Counted from the first letter of the stretch, positions 1 to 8,768 are shown. The stretch is 37,507 nucleotides of DNA from Hyphomonadaceae bacterium (GCA_947478925.1 CANJXY010000014.1:1-37507), one strand, 5' to 3'. Numbers and translations: made by a program. The notes: a model not told the origin generated them from the sequence alone.

Positions 1-836
1 ACCTCCCAGACGGATTGGGGAACCAGCTTGTGGTTGCCAGCTTCTTTCTTGCCGTTCGGCCCGCGCGAGGCATCCGCTGCAAGCGCAAGAAAGCGGCTGC
101 GTTCGGTATCGACGCCAACATCCATGGCGAGCGAGGCAGCGGGGAAATAGTCGAATAGCGTGGAGCGCTTTCCGAGAAAGACGGGCATCGCCGCCGAGCC
201 GAACTCCACGAATGGCAGATCCCGTAGACCGCGCTGGCTGACACTGTCGAACTCGCGGATGCGGATTATGACGCCGTCGTTAAGTTCGATGCGGATCGGG
301 TTCTCGCCGTCGACTGGGAAGATATCGATCACCCTGCCGCGCATGGCGAACTCGGCAGGTTCGTCGACGCGATCGTCTTCGTAATAGCCGATGCCTTTCA
401 CGGCGGCCTGGAAGGCCTGCACGTCCAGCCTGCCGCCGGCGACATAGCGCGTCAGTGGCTGGTCGAATGTCGCCGGGTCCGGCAGCATTTCGCTGGCTGC
501 TTCGGCGGTGGTGATGAAGGCCAGACGCGCACGGGATTTCTGCTTCTGCGTCCGGCGCGCCTGCCGCAGGGCGGCCATGCGCGAACCAATGTTGGCGGCG
601 GTCGGTGGTTGTGCGTCGCCTGGCAGTGCATCGCTCGACGGCAGCAGGATGCTGACAGCACCCGGCGCCGCGCCCTTCAGCGACGCGTGGATATCGCGCG
701 CGCGGTATTCGCCAGAGATGATGGCGAGCACATCCCGCTTCTCAAGCGTCTCCGCAATACGCGCAACCGCGACCCCGACTTCGCATTCGGCACGCGCTGC
801 CACAGTCCGATCCCGAGAGGCCGGTCCGTCTGCCAT
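1..836 (-). CDS. Mfd/UvrB-like helicase, N-terminal part (partial)
   Basis: This frame is open from an ATG at 836 to the left edge, about 278 codons, and is missing from the ORF track because it has no stop in the window. The start has GAGGGA about 7 bases upstream and is preceded in frame by TGA. The stretch around residues 150-200 (EFAMRGRVIDIFPVDGENPIRIE, read in pieces, then IREFDSVSQR) matches the UvrB-homology region of transcription-repair coupling factors, which binds UvrA and DNA without ATP hydrolysis. The front of the protein is shorter and more divergent than canonical Mfd, so it may be the Mfd paralogue found in some Alphaproteobacteria rather than Mfd itself. The helicase motor would lie outside the window, so the final product name is unproven. 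Confidence 0.72.
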   Translation of the reverse strand, partial: MADGPASRDRTVAARAECEVGVAVARIAETLEKRDVLAIISGEYRARDIHASLKGAAPGAVSILLPSSDALPGDAQPPTAANIGSRMAALRQARRTQKQKSRARLAFITTAEAASEMLPDPATFDQPLTRYVAGGRLDVQAFQAAVKGIGYYEDDRVDEPAEFAMRGRVIDIFPVDGENPIRIELNDGVIIRIREFDSVSQRGLRDLPFVEFGSAAMPVFLGKRSTLFDYFPAASLAMDVGVDTERSRFLALAADASRGPNGKKEAGNHKLVPQSVWE

Positions 837-971
837 GCAATATCCCTCAAACCCTCAGCAGCAGGTAACGCAGTTCGCGCGCGCCGCAAGCAGGTTATTC
901 AGCCTGCCATGCCACCAAACATCCGATGGGTATCCGACCCGTTAATGGGCCGCATACGAAACGGGTCTTGC

Positions 972-2195
972 CTACCGCCCAGTCGGCAGATCCTTGTAGG
1001 CAACGCCTTTATCCACACGAACATCCTGTGGAAGACCGAGCACGCGCTCCGCAATGATGTTGCGCAGGATTTCGTCCGTACCGCCCGCTATGCGAAGCCC
1101 CGGCGCCCACATGTACGCGTTGTGGAACGCGCCCTGAAGGGCGGCGATGTCCGGATCCGAGATGATGCCGAAATGATCTTCGGCCTCGATCGCGGAGTTG
1201 GCGAGATCCTGCATGCGGTTGGCGTTGAGCAGCTTGCCGATCGAGTTCTCGGGGCCAGGCGTCTGGCCCTTCGAGAGCGCCGTCATCGTACGATACTTGC
1301 CGAGCGTGTAACCCTCGGCGCTGACATACCAGCCGGCCAGCTTTTCACGGAAGGCCTGGTCCTGCAGCAACGACCCCTTTCCGGACGGAGACGGCGTGTT
1401 GCGGGCGAGTTCGAGGATCTCGGCGTACTCTGGTCCAGCCGATCCCCCGACCGCGAGACGCTCGTTCATCAGCGTCACCAGCGCGACATTCCAGCCATTA
1501 CCGATCTCGCCGAGGCGTTCGGAATCCGAAATGCGAACGTCGGTGAAATAGACCTCGTTGAAGTTCGAGCCGCCTGACATCTGGTGGATTGGTCGCACCT
1601 CAACACCGGGCGCCTTCATGTTCACGACGAACATGGTGAGGCCCTTGTGCTTTTCCTTCTCCGGATTGGTGCGGACCAGCAGGATGCCGTAGTCGCAATA
1701 GTGCGCGCCAGACGTCCACACTTTCTGGCCATTGACGATCCAGTCGTCGCCATCACGGACGGCCTTGGTTTTGAGACCGGCAACGTCAGAACCCGCGCTA
1801 GGCTCCGAAAACAACTGGCACCAGATCTCCTCGCCGCGCAGTGCGGGCCCGACATAGCGCTTGATCTTGTCAGCAGAGTGGAACGCGATGACAGTGGGGA
1901 TGCACATGCCGAGGCCGATGCCGAACGGGGCGACAGGCGCCTGGAATTTCTGCTCTTCCTGACTGAAGATCACCTGGAAGATTGGCGGCAACTCGCGACC
2001 GCCGACCTCCTTGCGCCATGTCAGACCGACATAGCCAGCGGCGGCCTTTTTGGCCTGATAGGCTTTCGAGGCCGGAATACCATCGCCCTCTGAGCGCGCT
2101 GTTTGGCGCGAGGCAGGCGGGCCCAATGTTTTCTCAAGCCAGGCGCGGGCTTCGGCGCGGAAGGCGGCTTCTTCGGAGCTGTCGTTGAAATCCAT
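972..2195 (-). CDS. acyl-CoA dehydrogenase, catalytic-base subunit of a likely heteromer
   Basis: FAD-dependent alpha,beta-dehydrogenation of an acyl-CoA. The start chosen is the ATG at 2195 (GGAGA 7 bases upstream); the track's TTG start adds two residues. About 407 aa, the normal family length. The FAD/substrate motif SEPSAGSDVAGL lies near residues 130-141 and the C-terminal GGTDEILRN near 371-379. The usual MCAD-type Glu before GT is Gly here, but LMNERLAVG puts a Glu at about residue 245, the helix-G position used by isovaleryl-CoA dehydrogenase and by the FadE26/FadE29-type subunits of mycobacterial cholesterol degradation. It follows the other ACAD by 5 bases and is last in the operon. 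Role in a heterotetramer is inference. Confidence 0.9.
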   Translation of the reverse strand: MDFNDSSEEAAFRAEARAWLEKTLGPPASRQTARSEGDGIPASKAYQAKKAAAGYVGLTWRKEVGGRELPPIFQVIFSQEEQKFQAPVAPFGIGLGMCIPTVIAFHSADKIKRYVGPALRGEEIWCQLFSEPSAGSDVAGLKTKAVRDGDDWIVNGQKVWTSGAHYCDYGILLVRTNPEKEKHKGLTMFVVNMKAPGVEVRPIHQMSGGSNFNEVYFTDVRISDSERLGEIGNGWNVALVTLMNERLAVGGSAGPEYAEILELARNTPSPSGKGSLLQDQAFREKLAGWYVSAEGYTLGKYRTMTALSKGQTPGPENSIGKLLNANRMQDLANSAIEAEDHFGIISDPDIAALQGAFHNAYMWAPGLRIAGGTDEILRNIIAERVLGLPQDVRVDKGVAYKDLPTGR

Positions 2196-2206
2196 GATCA
2201 ATCTCC

Positions 2207-3322
2207 TCAGGCTGCGTTCTTGAGTTCAAGACGGCGTACCAGCTTTTCTTTCCACGTACCCGGCCCACCGCATTGAACAGCGAGCAGTTTGGCGCGGCGA
2301 TAGAACAGGTGGCAGTCGACCTCCCACGTGTAACCCATACCGCCATGCGCCTGGATGTTTTCCTTGGCCGCAAAATAGTAAGCGTCGCTGGCGGCCACGC
2401 GGGCCGCGGCGGCGGCTATCGGCATCTGCGCCGATTGCGTCGAGAGCGCCCACGCGCCGTAGTAGGCGTTCGAGCGTGCCAATTCGATGCCGACATACAT
2501 GTCCGCCAGCTTGTGCTTGATCGCCTGGTACGAGCCGATCTGGCGGGAGAAGGCATAGCGGTTCTTCGCATAGTCGATGGACATCTCGAGGCAGGACTGC
2601 GAGCCGCCAATCTGTTCGAACGCGATCAGGATGGCCGCGCGGTCCAGCACTGCCTCTGCCAGATCCCAGCCCTCGCCGGCCTTGCCGAGCCGTTCAGCAT
2701 TCGCCTTGTCGAAGGTCAGCTTGGCATGGCCGCGCGTCGGATCGAGCGTCTTCAACGTCTCGCGCTTGATGGCAGCCTGCCTGAGATCGACCAGCACAAG
2801 CGATAGCCCTTGACCCTCGCGCGCGAGCACGACGGCGTGGGTTGCGATGTCCCCATCGGTGACGGGGATCTTGACGCCAGTGAGCTTCGAGCCATCAAAC
2901 TGCGCTTCGATCGAGGATGGCGAGGGCGCGCCGGGCCCTTCGGAAACAGCAAATGCGCCGATCACGTCACCAGCGACCACGCCGGGCAACACTTTGGCCT
3001 GCTGGGCCGGGGAGCCCGAGGTCAGTAGAGCTTCGGTGAAGAAGTATAACGTCGATGAGAACGGAATAGGGGCGACAGCCCGGCCGATTTCTTCGGCGAG
3101 AACGCAGAGTTCCAGCCGGCCCAGACCGAGGCCACCCAACTCTTCCGGAATGGAGACACCCAGCCAGCCCTGCTCGGCAACACCTTTCCAGAGCGCCTTG
3201 TCAAACGAGACGGCGTCGTCATTCAGGACGCCGCGCACGACCTGGCGGCTCGATTTTTCGTCGAGGAATTTCCGCGCCTGATCGCGCAGCATCTTCTGGT
3301 CGTCTGAGAAGTCGAAATTCAC
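2207..3322 (-). CDS. acyl-CoA dehydrogenase lacking a catalytic Glu, likely partner subunit
   Basis: The track ORF begins far upstream inside the previous gene. The real start is a GTG at 3322 with a strong GGGAGGG upstream, giving 371 aa that begin NFDFSDDQKMLRDQARKFL, a typical ACAD N-terminus. The C-terminal signature RYAFSRQIGSYQAIKHKLADM is clear. Both known positions of the catalytic Glu are replaced: Asp at about 227 (AVLDRAAIL) and Gly in QAHGGMGYTW. FadE27/FadE28-type subunits of the mycobacterial alpha2beta2 enzymes also lack the base and work with an adjacent gene's product. The tight coupling to the next ACAD supports that reading. It follows the CoA ligase by 28 bases. Confidence 0.9.
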   Translation of the reverse strand: MNFDFSDDQKMLRDQARKFLDEKSSRQVVRGVLNDDAVSFDKALWKGVAEQGWLGVSIPEELGGLGLGRLELCVLAEEIGRAVAPIPFSSTLYFFTEALLTSGSPAQQAKVLPGVVAGDVIGAFAVSEGPGAPSPSSIEAQFDGSKLTGVKIPVTDGDIATHAVVLAREGQGLSLVLVDLRQAAIKRETLKTLDPTRGHAKLTFDKANAERLGKAGEGWDLAEAVLDRAAILIAFEQIGGSQSCLEMSIDYAKNRYAFSRQIGSYQAIKHKLADMYVGIELARSNAYYGAWALSTQSAQMPIAAAAARVAASDAYYFAAKENIQAHGGMGYTWEVDCHLFYRRAKLLAVQCGGPGTWKEKLVRRLELKNAA

Positions 3323-3350
3323 GAGCGCCCTCCCTGGGCTTGTTAGTCGG

Positions 3351-4889
3351 TCAAATGCGGGCGGAGCGGCCGGCCCAGAAGGGCTCGCGCAGCTTCCGCT
3401 TGAAGATCTTGCCACTGTCCTCGCGCGGCAGTTCGTTGCTGAAGTCCACTGACTTTGGCACCTTGAAGCCCGAGACATGCTCGCGGAGATAGGTTCTCAC
3501 CTGCTCGTGCGTCAGTGTCACGCCCGGCTGCGGCTGCACGACTGCGTGGATTGCCTCGCCATACTCGTCATCCGGAATGCCAAACACAGCACAGTCGGCA
3601 ACGCCCGGCATGCGATGCAGCGAAGCTTCGATCTCGGCGGGATAGATGTTCACCCCACCCGAAATGATCATGTCCTTCGAGCGGTCGCATAGGTAGAGAT
3701 AGCCATCGGCGTCGAAATACCCGATGTCGCCCGTCGCAACGAGCCCGACCTTGGTGGAGGATACGCGCTTGGCGTGATCCTTGTGATAGGTGAAGTCCGC
3801 GATGTTGGTGAACATCGCCACCACCTCGCCAACCTCGCCCGCCGGGACGGAATTGCCGTCCGCATCTACAACCCGCACGTCTGCGCTCGGCATCGCCTTG
3901 CCCACCGTTCCCGGGTGCGAGAGCCATTGTTCCGAATTGCAGAACACCACGCCGCCGGTTTCGGTCGAACCGTAGTATTCCATGATGACAGGGCCCCACC
4001 ATTCGATCATTGCGCGCTTCACCGGCGGCGAGCATGGCGCGGCAGCGTGGACGACGAATTCAAGCGAGGACACATCGTATTTCTTGCGGACATCCTCCGG
4101 CAGCTTCAACAACCGGTTGAACATGATCGGCACCATGTGCAGGTGTGTGACCTTGTAGTCCTGGATCATGCGCAACAAGTCTTCCGGCTCGAACCGCGCC
4201 TCGAGGTGCAGGTTCGCGCCAATTCGCGCGCAGACCGAGCCGTAGGCATTTGGCGCCGAGTGATACATCGGCCCGACCATCACGCTCACGATCTGGTCAG
4301 GCGGACGCGTCGTCAGGCCGAAAATTGTAAGCAGGCTGCGCATAGACGCATCGAACTGCTCGGGCGTCGGTGACGCGCGGCGAACTCCTTTGGGATGACC
4401 AGTGGTGCCGGACGTATAGATGATTGTTCCGGGACTCTGGCGCGGCGGCCCGGTCCAAGGCTCGAAGCCCTCCAACCAGGCCGACCAGTCCATCGCGCCC
4501 TCAGGCATTTGAACCGTTTGGTTGGACACGCCATAGGCGGCTGCGATCTCGGGCGGCGTCTGCACAGTCAGCACCTGCACGCCATCGGGAATCACCGAGC
4601 GGACAGACTCATAAAGGTCCGAGTGGATAACGATGGCTTTGGCGCCTGAGTTCTCAAAAATGTATTTCGCCTCGGCCGGGGTCGCATGCCAGTTCACCGG
4701 CGTTGGGTAGACGCCCAGAAGGCCGGCCGCAGTGCTCGCCTCGAAAAACGGAAAATCATTTCGGAGGTAAAGCGCGATTATGTCGCCGGGCTTTATGCCG
4801 ATGCTATCCAACCCGGTCGCGGCCTTCGCCGATCGCAGGTTGAGGTCGGCAGTGCTCAGGCGGCGGTTGCCGCTGATGATCTCACCCAA
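3351..4889 (-). CDS. acyl-CoA synthetase (AMP-forming, ANL superfamily)
   Basis: Activates a carboxylic acid to its CoA thioester through an acyl-adenylate. 512 aa with the full motif set: P-loop YTSGTTGHPKG, A5 motif EYYGSTETGG, A7/A8 region TGDIGYFDADGYLYLCDRSKDMI, and the C-terminal catalytic lysine in PREDSGKIFKRKLRE. The start is a TTG at 4889 with GGGAGA 6 bases upstream; a nearby ATG is out of frame and closes within five codons. It lies 51 bases after the P450 and 28 before an ACAD, so it probably activates the acid made by the P450 for beta-oxidation. The substrate (fatty, terpenoid or steroid acid) cannot be read from sequence. Confidence 0.93.
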   Translation of the reverse strand: MGEIISGNRRLSTADLNLRSAKAATGLDSIGIKPGDIIALYLRNDFPFFEASTAAGLLGVYPTPVNWHATPAEAKYIFENSGAKAIVIHSDLYESVRSVIPDGVQVLTVQTPPEIAAAYGVSNQTVQMPEGAMDWSAWLEGFEPWTGPPRQSPGTIIYTSGTTGHPKGVRRASPTPEQFDASMRSLLTIFGLTTRPPDQIVSVMVGPMYHSAPNAYGSVCARIGANLHLEARFEPEDLLRMIQDYKVTHLHMVPIMFNRLLKLPEDVRKKYDVSSLEFVVHAAAPCSPPVKRAMIEWWGPVIMEYYGSTETGGVVFCNSEQWLSHPGTVGKAMPSADVRVVDADGNSVPAGEVGEVVAMFTNIADFTYHKDHAKRVSSTKVGLVATGDIGYFDADGYLYLCDRSKDMIISGGVNIYPAEIEASLHRMPGVADCAVFGIPDDEYGEAIHAVVQPQPGVTLTHEQVRTYLREHVSGFKVPKSVDFSNELPREDSGKIFKRKLREPFWAGRSARI

Positions 4890-4940
4890 GGCACATCTCC
4901 CTGACCGATCCGGTGGACCCGGATGCTTTGTCTCGTCCGC

Positions 4941-6266
4941 TCACCCTTGCGGCGTGAAGCTCACGCCCAGGCTACGGATGGCATGTACGAAGTTATTAGG
5001 CGCGATGTCGATCGCACCATTCCACTTGATATCCGGCAGGCGTGTCAGAAGCTGGCGATACGCCTCCTCCAGCTGGATCTGCGCCACGCGCTTGCCAAGG
5101 CAGACGTGAGGACCATAGCCGAACGCCAGATGCTTGTTCGCGTTGGGCCGCGCCACATCCAGCGTATCGGGGTTCTCGAACACGGCTGGGTCGCGGTTGG
5201 CCGCTCCATAATACATGATGACCTTCTCGCCTTCCGCCACCTGCTGGTCCGCGATCATCGCATCTTGGAGAGCCGTGCGTCGCATGTAGATGACCGGACT
5301 CACCATGCGGATGAACTCGTCGGCCGCATTCCCGAGCAGGTCCGGTTGCGTCCGCAGCTTTGCCTTCTGGTCCGGAAATTCCGTCAGCAGTTTCATCGCG
5401 CCGGACAGCGTATTGCGCGTCGTGTCATTGCCCGCGAACACGATCAGCAGCCACGACCCATCGAGATATTCGTCGCTCAGCATCTCGCCATCGACCTGCG
5501 CCCGCGCGATCGCTGTCATCAGGTCGGCTTGCGGATCCAGTCGGCGTTTGTGAAGCATGTGCAGGCCATAAGCGAACATCTCTTCCACGTTGGAATTGAA
5601 GTCGGCCACGAATTGCATCAGCTCAAGGCTCGGCGTCAGCGAGGCCTGATCAGCGGCCATGTTCTGGGCCAGCTCGAGATAGTGCATCCAGTGCAGGAAT
5701 TTTCCGCGATCCGCCTCTGGCACGCCGAGAATTTCGCACAGCGTGAATAGAGGCAGGCGCGAGCTAAACTCTTCCACGAGGTCGCACTCGCCCTTCGGCG
5801 CCATGTTGTCGATCAGGCGGGTGACTTCGTTTTGCACCCTCGCCTTCAGGCCATTCAGATAGGCCGGCGTGAAAAACGGCATGTGCTCGCGGCGCAGCTG
5901 CAAATGATTCGGCGCATCCATGTTGATCATGGTGTCGAACGAGGCGCGGCCGAGCAGCACGTGGCCCGTGCCGACCTTTGGCGTATCCATCAGGATGCCG
6001 CCGCGTTGCGAGGAGAAGGTCGCCGGATCGCCGTTGACGCGCATCACATCGGCGTGGCGTGTGACCGCCCAGAAGCCAGGGAAGTCGCCGGGTTCAGGAT
6101 GCCATGCCACCGGCGCGGCCGTGCGCATCTTTGCAAAGGTGTCGAATGGCTGCCCGTGGATAAATGCGCGGGGATCGTTGAACGTCAGCCCCTCGATACG
6201 CGGGTAGGCTTCCGGAAAGTTCGGACCGGGACGGCCTTCAACAGCCGTCTGGCTGATCAGCTGCAT
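4941..6266 (-). CDS. cytochrome P450 (CYP125/CYP142-like region of the family)
   Basis: Heme monooxygenase of the soluble bacterial class. I take the ATG at 6266 as start (441 aa); the track's TTG start adds 21 residues without P450 character. Visible are the I-helix oxygen-activation motif AGNDTTRN (about 278-285), the ExxR helix EFIR (317-320), and the heme-Cys loop AFGYGPHVCLG with Cys389. By recalled similarity, stretches such as INMDAPNHLQLRR, LLGVPEADRGK-like and AGNDTTRNTLS resemble mycobacterial CYP125, which oxidises the steroid side-chain terminus. First gene of the P450-CoA ligase-ACAD-ACAD operon. No ferredoxin or ferredoxin reductase gene is in the window. Substrate class is inference. 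Confidence 0.93.
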   Translation of the reverse strand: MQLISQTAVEGRPGPNFPEAYPRIEGLTFNDPRAFIHGQPFDTFAKMRTAAPVAWHPEPGDFPGFWAVTRHADVMRVNGDPATFSSQRGGILMDTPKVGTGHVLLGRASFDTMINMDAPNHLQLRREHMPFFTPAYLNGLKARVQNEVTRLIDNMAPKGECDLVEEFSSRLPLFTLCEILGVPEADRGKFLHWMHYLELAQNMAADQASLTPSLELMQFVADFNSNVEEMFAYGLHMLHKRRLDPQADLMTAIARAQVDGEMLSDEYLDGSWLLIVFAGNDTTRNTLSGAMKLLTEFPDQKAKLRTQPDLLGNAADEFIRMVSPVIYMRRTALQDAMIADQQVAEGEKVIMYYGAANRDPAVFENPDTLDVARPNANKHLAFGYGPHVCLGKRVAQIQLEEAYRQLLTRLPDIKWNGAIDIAPNNFVHAIRSLGVSFTPQG

Positions 6267-6336
6267 GGATGACTCGCCAACTCTTCTGAATGTTGGCGGG
6301 ACGTTGCGCGCCCACAGGCTGACGCGCAAGTCATCC

Positions 6337-6348
6337 CCTTAGGTAAGG
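6337..6348. promoter_or_regulatory. inverted repeat upstream of the P450 operon
   Basis: CCTTAGGTAAGG is a perfect inverted repeat of two 5-base arms (CCTTA/TAAGG) around GG. It sits about 70 bases upstream of the P450 start in the 132-base gap to nadK. It could be an operator for a regulator of the catabolic operon. It is short, so chance is possible. Confidence 0.3.
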
Positions 6349-6398
6349 TCAGCGACTTCAGCAGCGAATTATCTCGGAAAGCAGAATGCCGCGCCGCG

Positions 6399-7169
6399 TC
6401 AGAACGAGAACTGCTCGCGCAGGATGCGTTCGTCGAGGGCATGACCCTCGTTGAACAGCATCGTCATGGGTTTGGAACGATCCTCGCGGATCGCGACCTT
6501 TGCGACATCGCGCACTTCCTGCGTGTCGGCGGAAGCTGCGACCGGACGACGCTCCGGCTCCTGAACCTCGATCTCGACGCGCGCATCGCCCCGCAGCAGC
6601 GCACCGCGCCACCTTCTGGGCCGGAATGGCGAAATCGGGGTCAGCGCCAGCAGGTTTCCCCCGATCGGAACGATCGGGCCATGGGCTGACAGGTTGTAAG
6701 CGGTGGAGCCTGCTGGCGTCGCCACAAGCACACCATCGGCTGACATGTCGGCGAGACGCTCACGGCCATCGACGAGGATCCGCAACCGCGCCGTCTGCGA
6801 GGTCTGGCGCAGGAGCGACACTTCGTTGATCGCGAGCCGCGTCGTGACGGTTCCATCCACTTGGGTCGCGGTCATCTCCAGCGGATGGATTACGGCCTTC
6901 GCCGCCGTGTCGATCCGTTCGGGCAGTCCTTCCTCGGCATAGTCATTCATCAGAAACCCGACCGTGCCCCGGTGCATCCCATAGACGGGCAGCCGGTCCT
7001 GGAACCGCTCGCGCAGGGTATCCAGCATCCAGCCATCGCCGCCCAGAGCGACGACAACCTCAGCCTTGTCGAGAGGAGCTTGGCCATAGCGACGGGTCAT
7101 CGACTCGAGCGCCTGGCGGGCCTCCGGCTTCTGGGACGCCGTGAAATGGACTTTGAGATCAGCGCTCAT
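6399..7169 (-). CDS. nadK: NAD kinase
   Basis: Phosphorylates NAD to NADP in the cytosol. 256 aa, the usual length of alphaproteobacterial NadK. The family GGDG motif appears as ALGGDGWMLD (43-46), the NE motif as INEVSLLR (about 114-121), and the long conserved segment as DGVLVATPAGSTAYNLSAHGP (145-165). The start ATG has GGGAG six bases upstream. The gene runs head to head with the class II aldolase gene and precedes the P450 operon on the same strand by a 132-base gap, so it may be a separate transcription unit. Confidence 0.96.
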   Translation of the reverse strand: MSADLKVHFTASQKPEARQALESMTRRYGQAPLDKAEVVVALGGDGWMLDTLRERFQDRLPVYGMHRGTVGFLMNDYAEEGLPERIDTAAKAVIHPLEMTATQVDGTVTTRLAINEVSLLRQTSQTARLRILVDGRERLADMSADGVLVATPAGSTAYNLSAHGPIVPIGGNLLALTPISPFRPRRWRGALLRGDARVEIEVQEPERRPVAASADTQEVRDVAKVAIREDRSKPMTMLFNEGHALDERILREQFSF

Positions 7170-7207
7170 TTCGGCTCCCGGATGCCACCCCCCTTGAGGG
7201 GCCGCGT

Positions 7208-7221
7208 CAGCTATAAAGCTG
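7208..7221. promoter_or_regulatory. small inverted repeat in the nadK/aldolase intergenic region
   Basis: CAGCTATAAAGCTG has 5-base inverted arms around ATAA, and another GCTATAA occurs about 50 bases further on. Both lie in the divergent promoter region between nadK and the class II aldolase. It may be part of a promoter or operator; nothing proves it. Confidence 0.25.
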
Positions 7222-7292
7222 AAATCGGCAAATGACGACAGAATGACTTTCTTCCCGGAGCGCTATAAGTTGCGCCAACAGGGAGAATTGCC

Positions 7293-8063
7293 ATGGCCGA
7301 TGACCTCAGAACCGTCAGCGTGAAATCCCGCGTCAGCGCGGAGGAATGGAAAACCCGCGTCGAACTCGCGGCGCTGTATCGCCTGGTCGCCCTCTACGGG
7401 TGGGACGACATGATCTTCACCCACATTTCGGCCCGTGTGCCCGGCCCGGAGCACCACTTCCTGATCAACCCGTATGGGTTCTTCTTTGATGAGATCACAG
7501 CCTCCTCGCTCGTGAAGATAGACCTCGACGGCAATGTCGTCGAACCGACCGAATACATGATCAATCCGGCGGGCTTCACCATCCACTCGGCCATCCATGC
7601 TGCGCGCGAGGACGCGAAGTTCGTCCTGCACGTCCACACGGACGCGGGCGTCGCTGTGGCTTCAACCAAGGAGGGCCTGCTGCCAATCAGCCAGCATGCA
7701 CTGATCGCCCTGCCGAACCTCGCCTATCATGACTACGAGGGCATCGCGCTTGACCTTGATGAGCGGGAGCGACTGGTTGCCGATCTGGGTAACAAGAATG
7801 CGCTCATGCTTTGGAACCACGGCACGCTGGCCGTGGGCGAGACGGCGGCCGCCTGCTGGACACAGATCTTCTTCCTAGAGCGCGCCTGCCAGATGCAGGT
7901 GATGGCAGCCGCTGGCGGTCGTGAGCACCTTCGCATGGCGCCGCAGGATGCGATCGAGACAGTCAAAGAACAGCAGGCGATGGCGCGCGGCGTCGGGGCC
8001 ATGCTGGCCTGGCCGGGGTGCCTGCGGAAGCTGGACCGGGAATCGCCGGGATACGACGTCTGA
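7293..8063 (+). CDS. class II aldolase/adducin family protein
   Basis: 256 aa, metal-dependent fold of fuculose-phosphate aldolase and adducin heads. Metal ligands are visible as HVHTDAG (His113, His115) and WNHGTLAVGE (His176); NPYGFFFDEITASSLVKID holds the conserved Glu region. The ATG has GGGAGA upstream. Many bacterial members annotated this way have unknown substrates, and some are not aldolases. The gene stands alone on its strand next to nadK, with no sugar-kinase or isomerase neighbour, so no pathway can be assigned. Family call is firm, function open. Confidence 0.93.
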   Translation: MADDLRTVSVKSRVSAEEWKTRVELAALYRLVALYGWDDMIFTHISARVPGPEHHFLINPYGFFFDEITASSLVKIDLDGNVVEPTEYMINPAGFTIHSAIHAAREDAKFVLHVHTDAGVAVASTKEGLLPISQHALIALPNLAYHDYEGIALDLDERERLVADLGNKNALMLWNHGTLAVGETAAACWTQIFFLERACQMQVMAAAGGREHLRMAPQDAIETVKEQQAMARGVGAMLAWPGCLRKLDRESPGYDV

Positions 8064-8740
8064 TAAGCTGAGGGCTGGGGTGGGGTGACTGCCTGGCTGG
8101 AGGACGCGCCGGCTTGCGCGGCACGTTTGTGTTGGCCGCTTCATCAGCGGAGACACCTGGCGCTCACGCAGGGTCATGGAGGTTAGCCGACGGCGGGCAG
8201 CGATGGCTTGCGACGGTGTCGCGCGCGAGCGGCGACTCTGGTCAGGCATGACGCGCCGACGATTTTACCCAGGTTAGCACCGGCGATAGCTGGCAGTCTG
8301 TCCCGAAGCTCGAAGGCCAGATCAGCATCGGCGAAGCCTTTGACGACCGATCCGGGCTTAGGCTTGGCATGCAAAAGACATTCGCGATCGACGAACGCAC
8401 ATCCGTCTAGCTGTTTGCGTCGTGTTTGAGCCGCGAGTCGCTCGACGGTGTAGAATGCGCCTGGGGCGGCCAAGAAGTGCGCGCGGGTATCGGCGCGTTT
8501 TTCTCGCTTGTGAGCCGCAACGGCTTTTTGAACGTGGAAGCCGGCCACCTAGCCCGGGATGACTGCGAGGGGAATGTGTTCGAGGTCGCAACCGGGCTGG
8601 GGCTTGCAATCTCCTGGAACCTCGGTCGCAAGGCGTGGCATGACGGCGGGTCCGGCCGTAGCACCAAGGTTCAGCGCAATCTGGGCTGCAATTTCGACGG
8701 ATTGGGCGTATGGGTCGTCTTGGCCAGCAGATGCTTCTGA
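8064..8740 (+). pseudogene. possible decayed ORF between aldolase and Hpt gene
   Basis: No intact gene fits this 787-base gap. One plus-strand frame (phase of 8072) reads protein-like over about 220 codons but is broken by TGA at 8249 and TAG at 8408 before a final TGA at 8738. Pieces such as VPKLEGQISIGEAFDDRSGLRLGMQKTF and VRAGIGAFFSLVSRNGFLNVEAGH alternate polar and hydrophobic residues in a way that recalls outer-membrane beta-barrel strands. The opposite strand in the same phase is also open except for one TAG (8549-8551), so the coding strand is not certain. No family recognised. Confidence 0.3.
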
Positions 8741-8768
8741 GTTCGCTATACTGGGGTCTGAGTGGCGT

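Noticed and set aside
972-6266. Calling the P450 operon a proven sterol-degradation locus
   Set aside because: Only side-chain type genes are present; no ring-degradation genes or sterol regulators are in the window.
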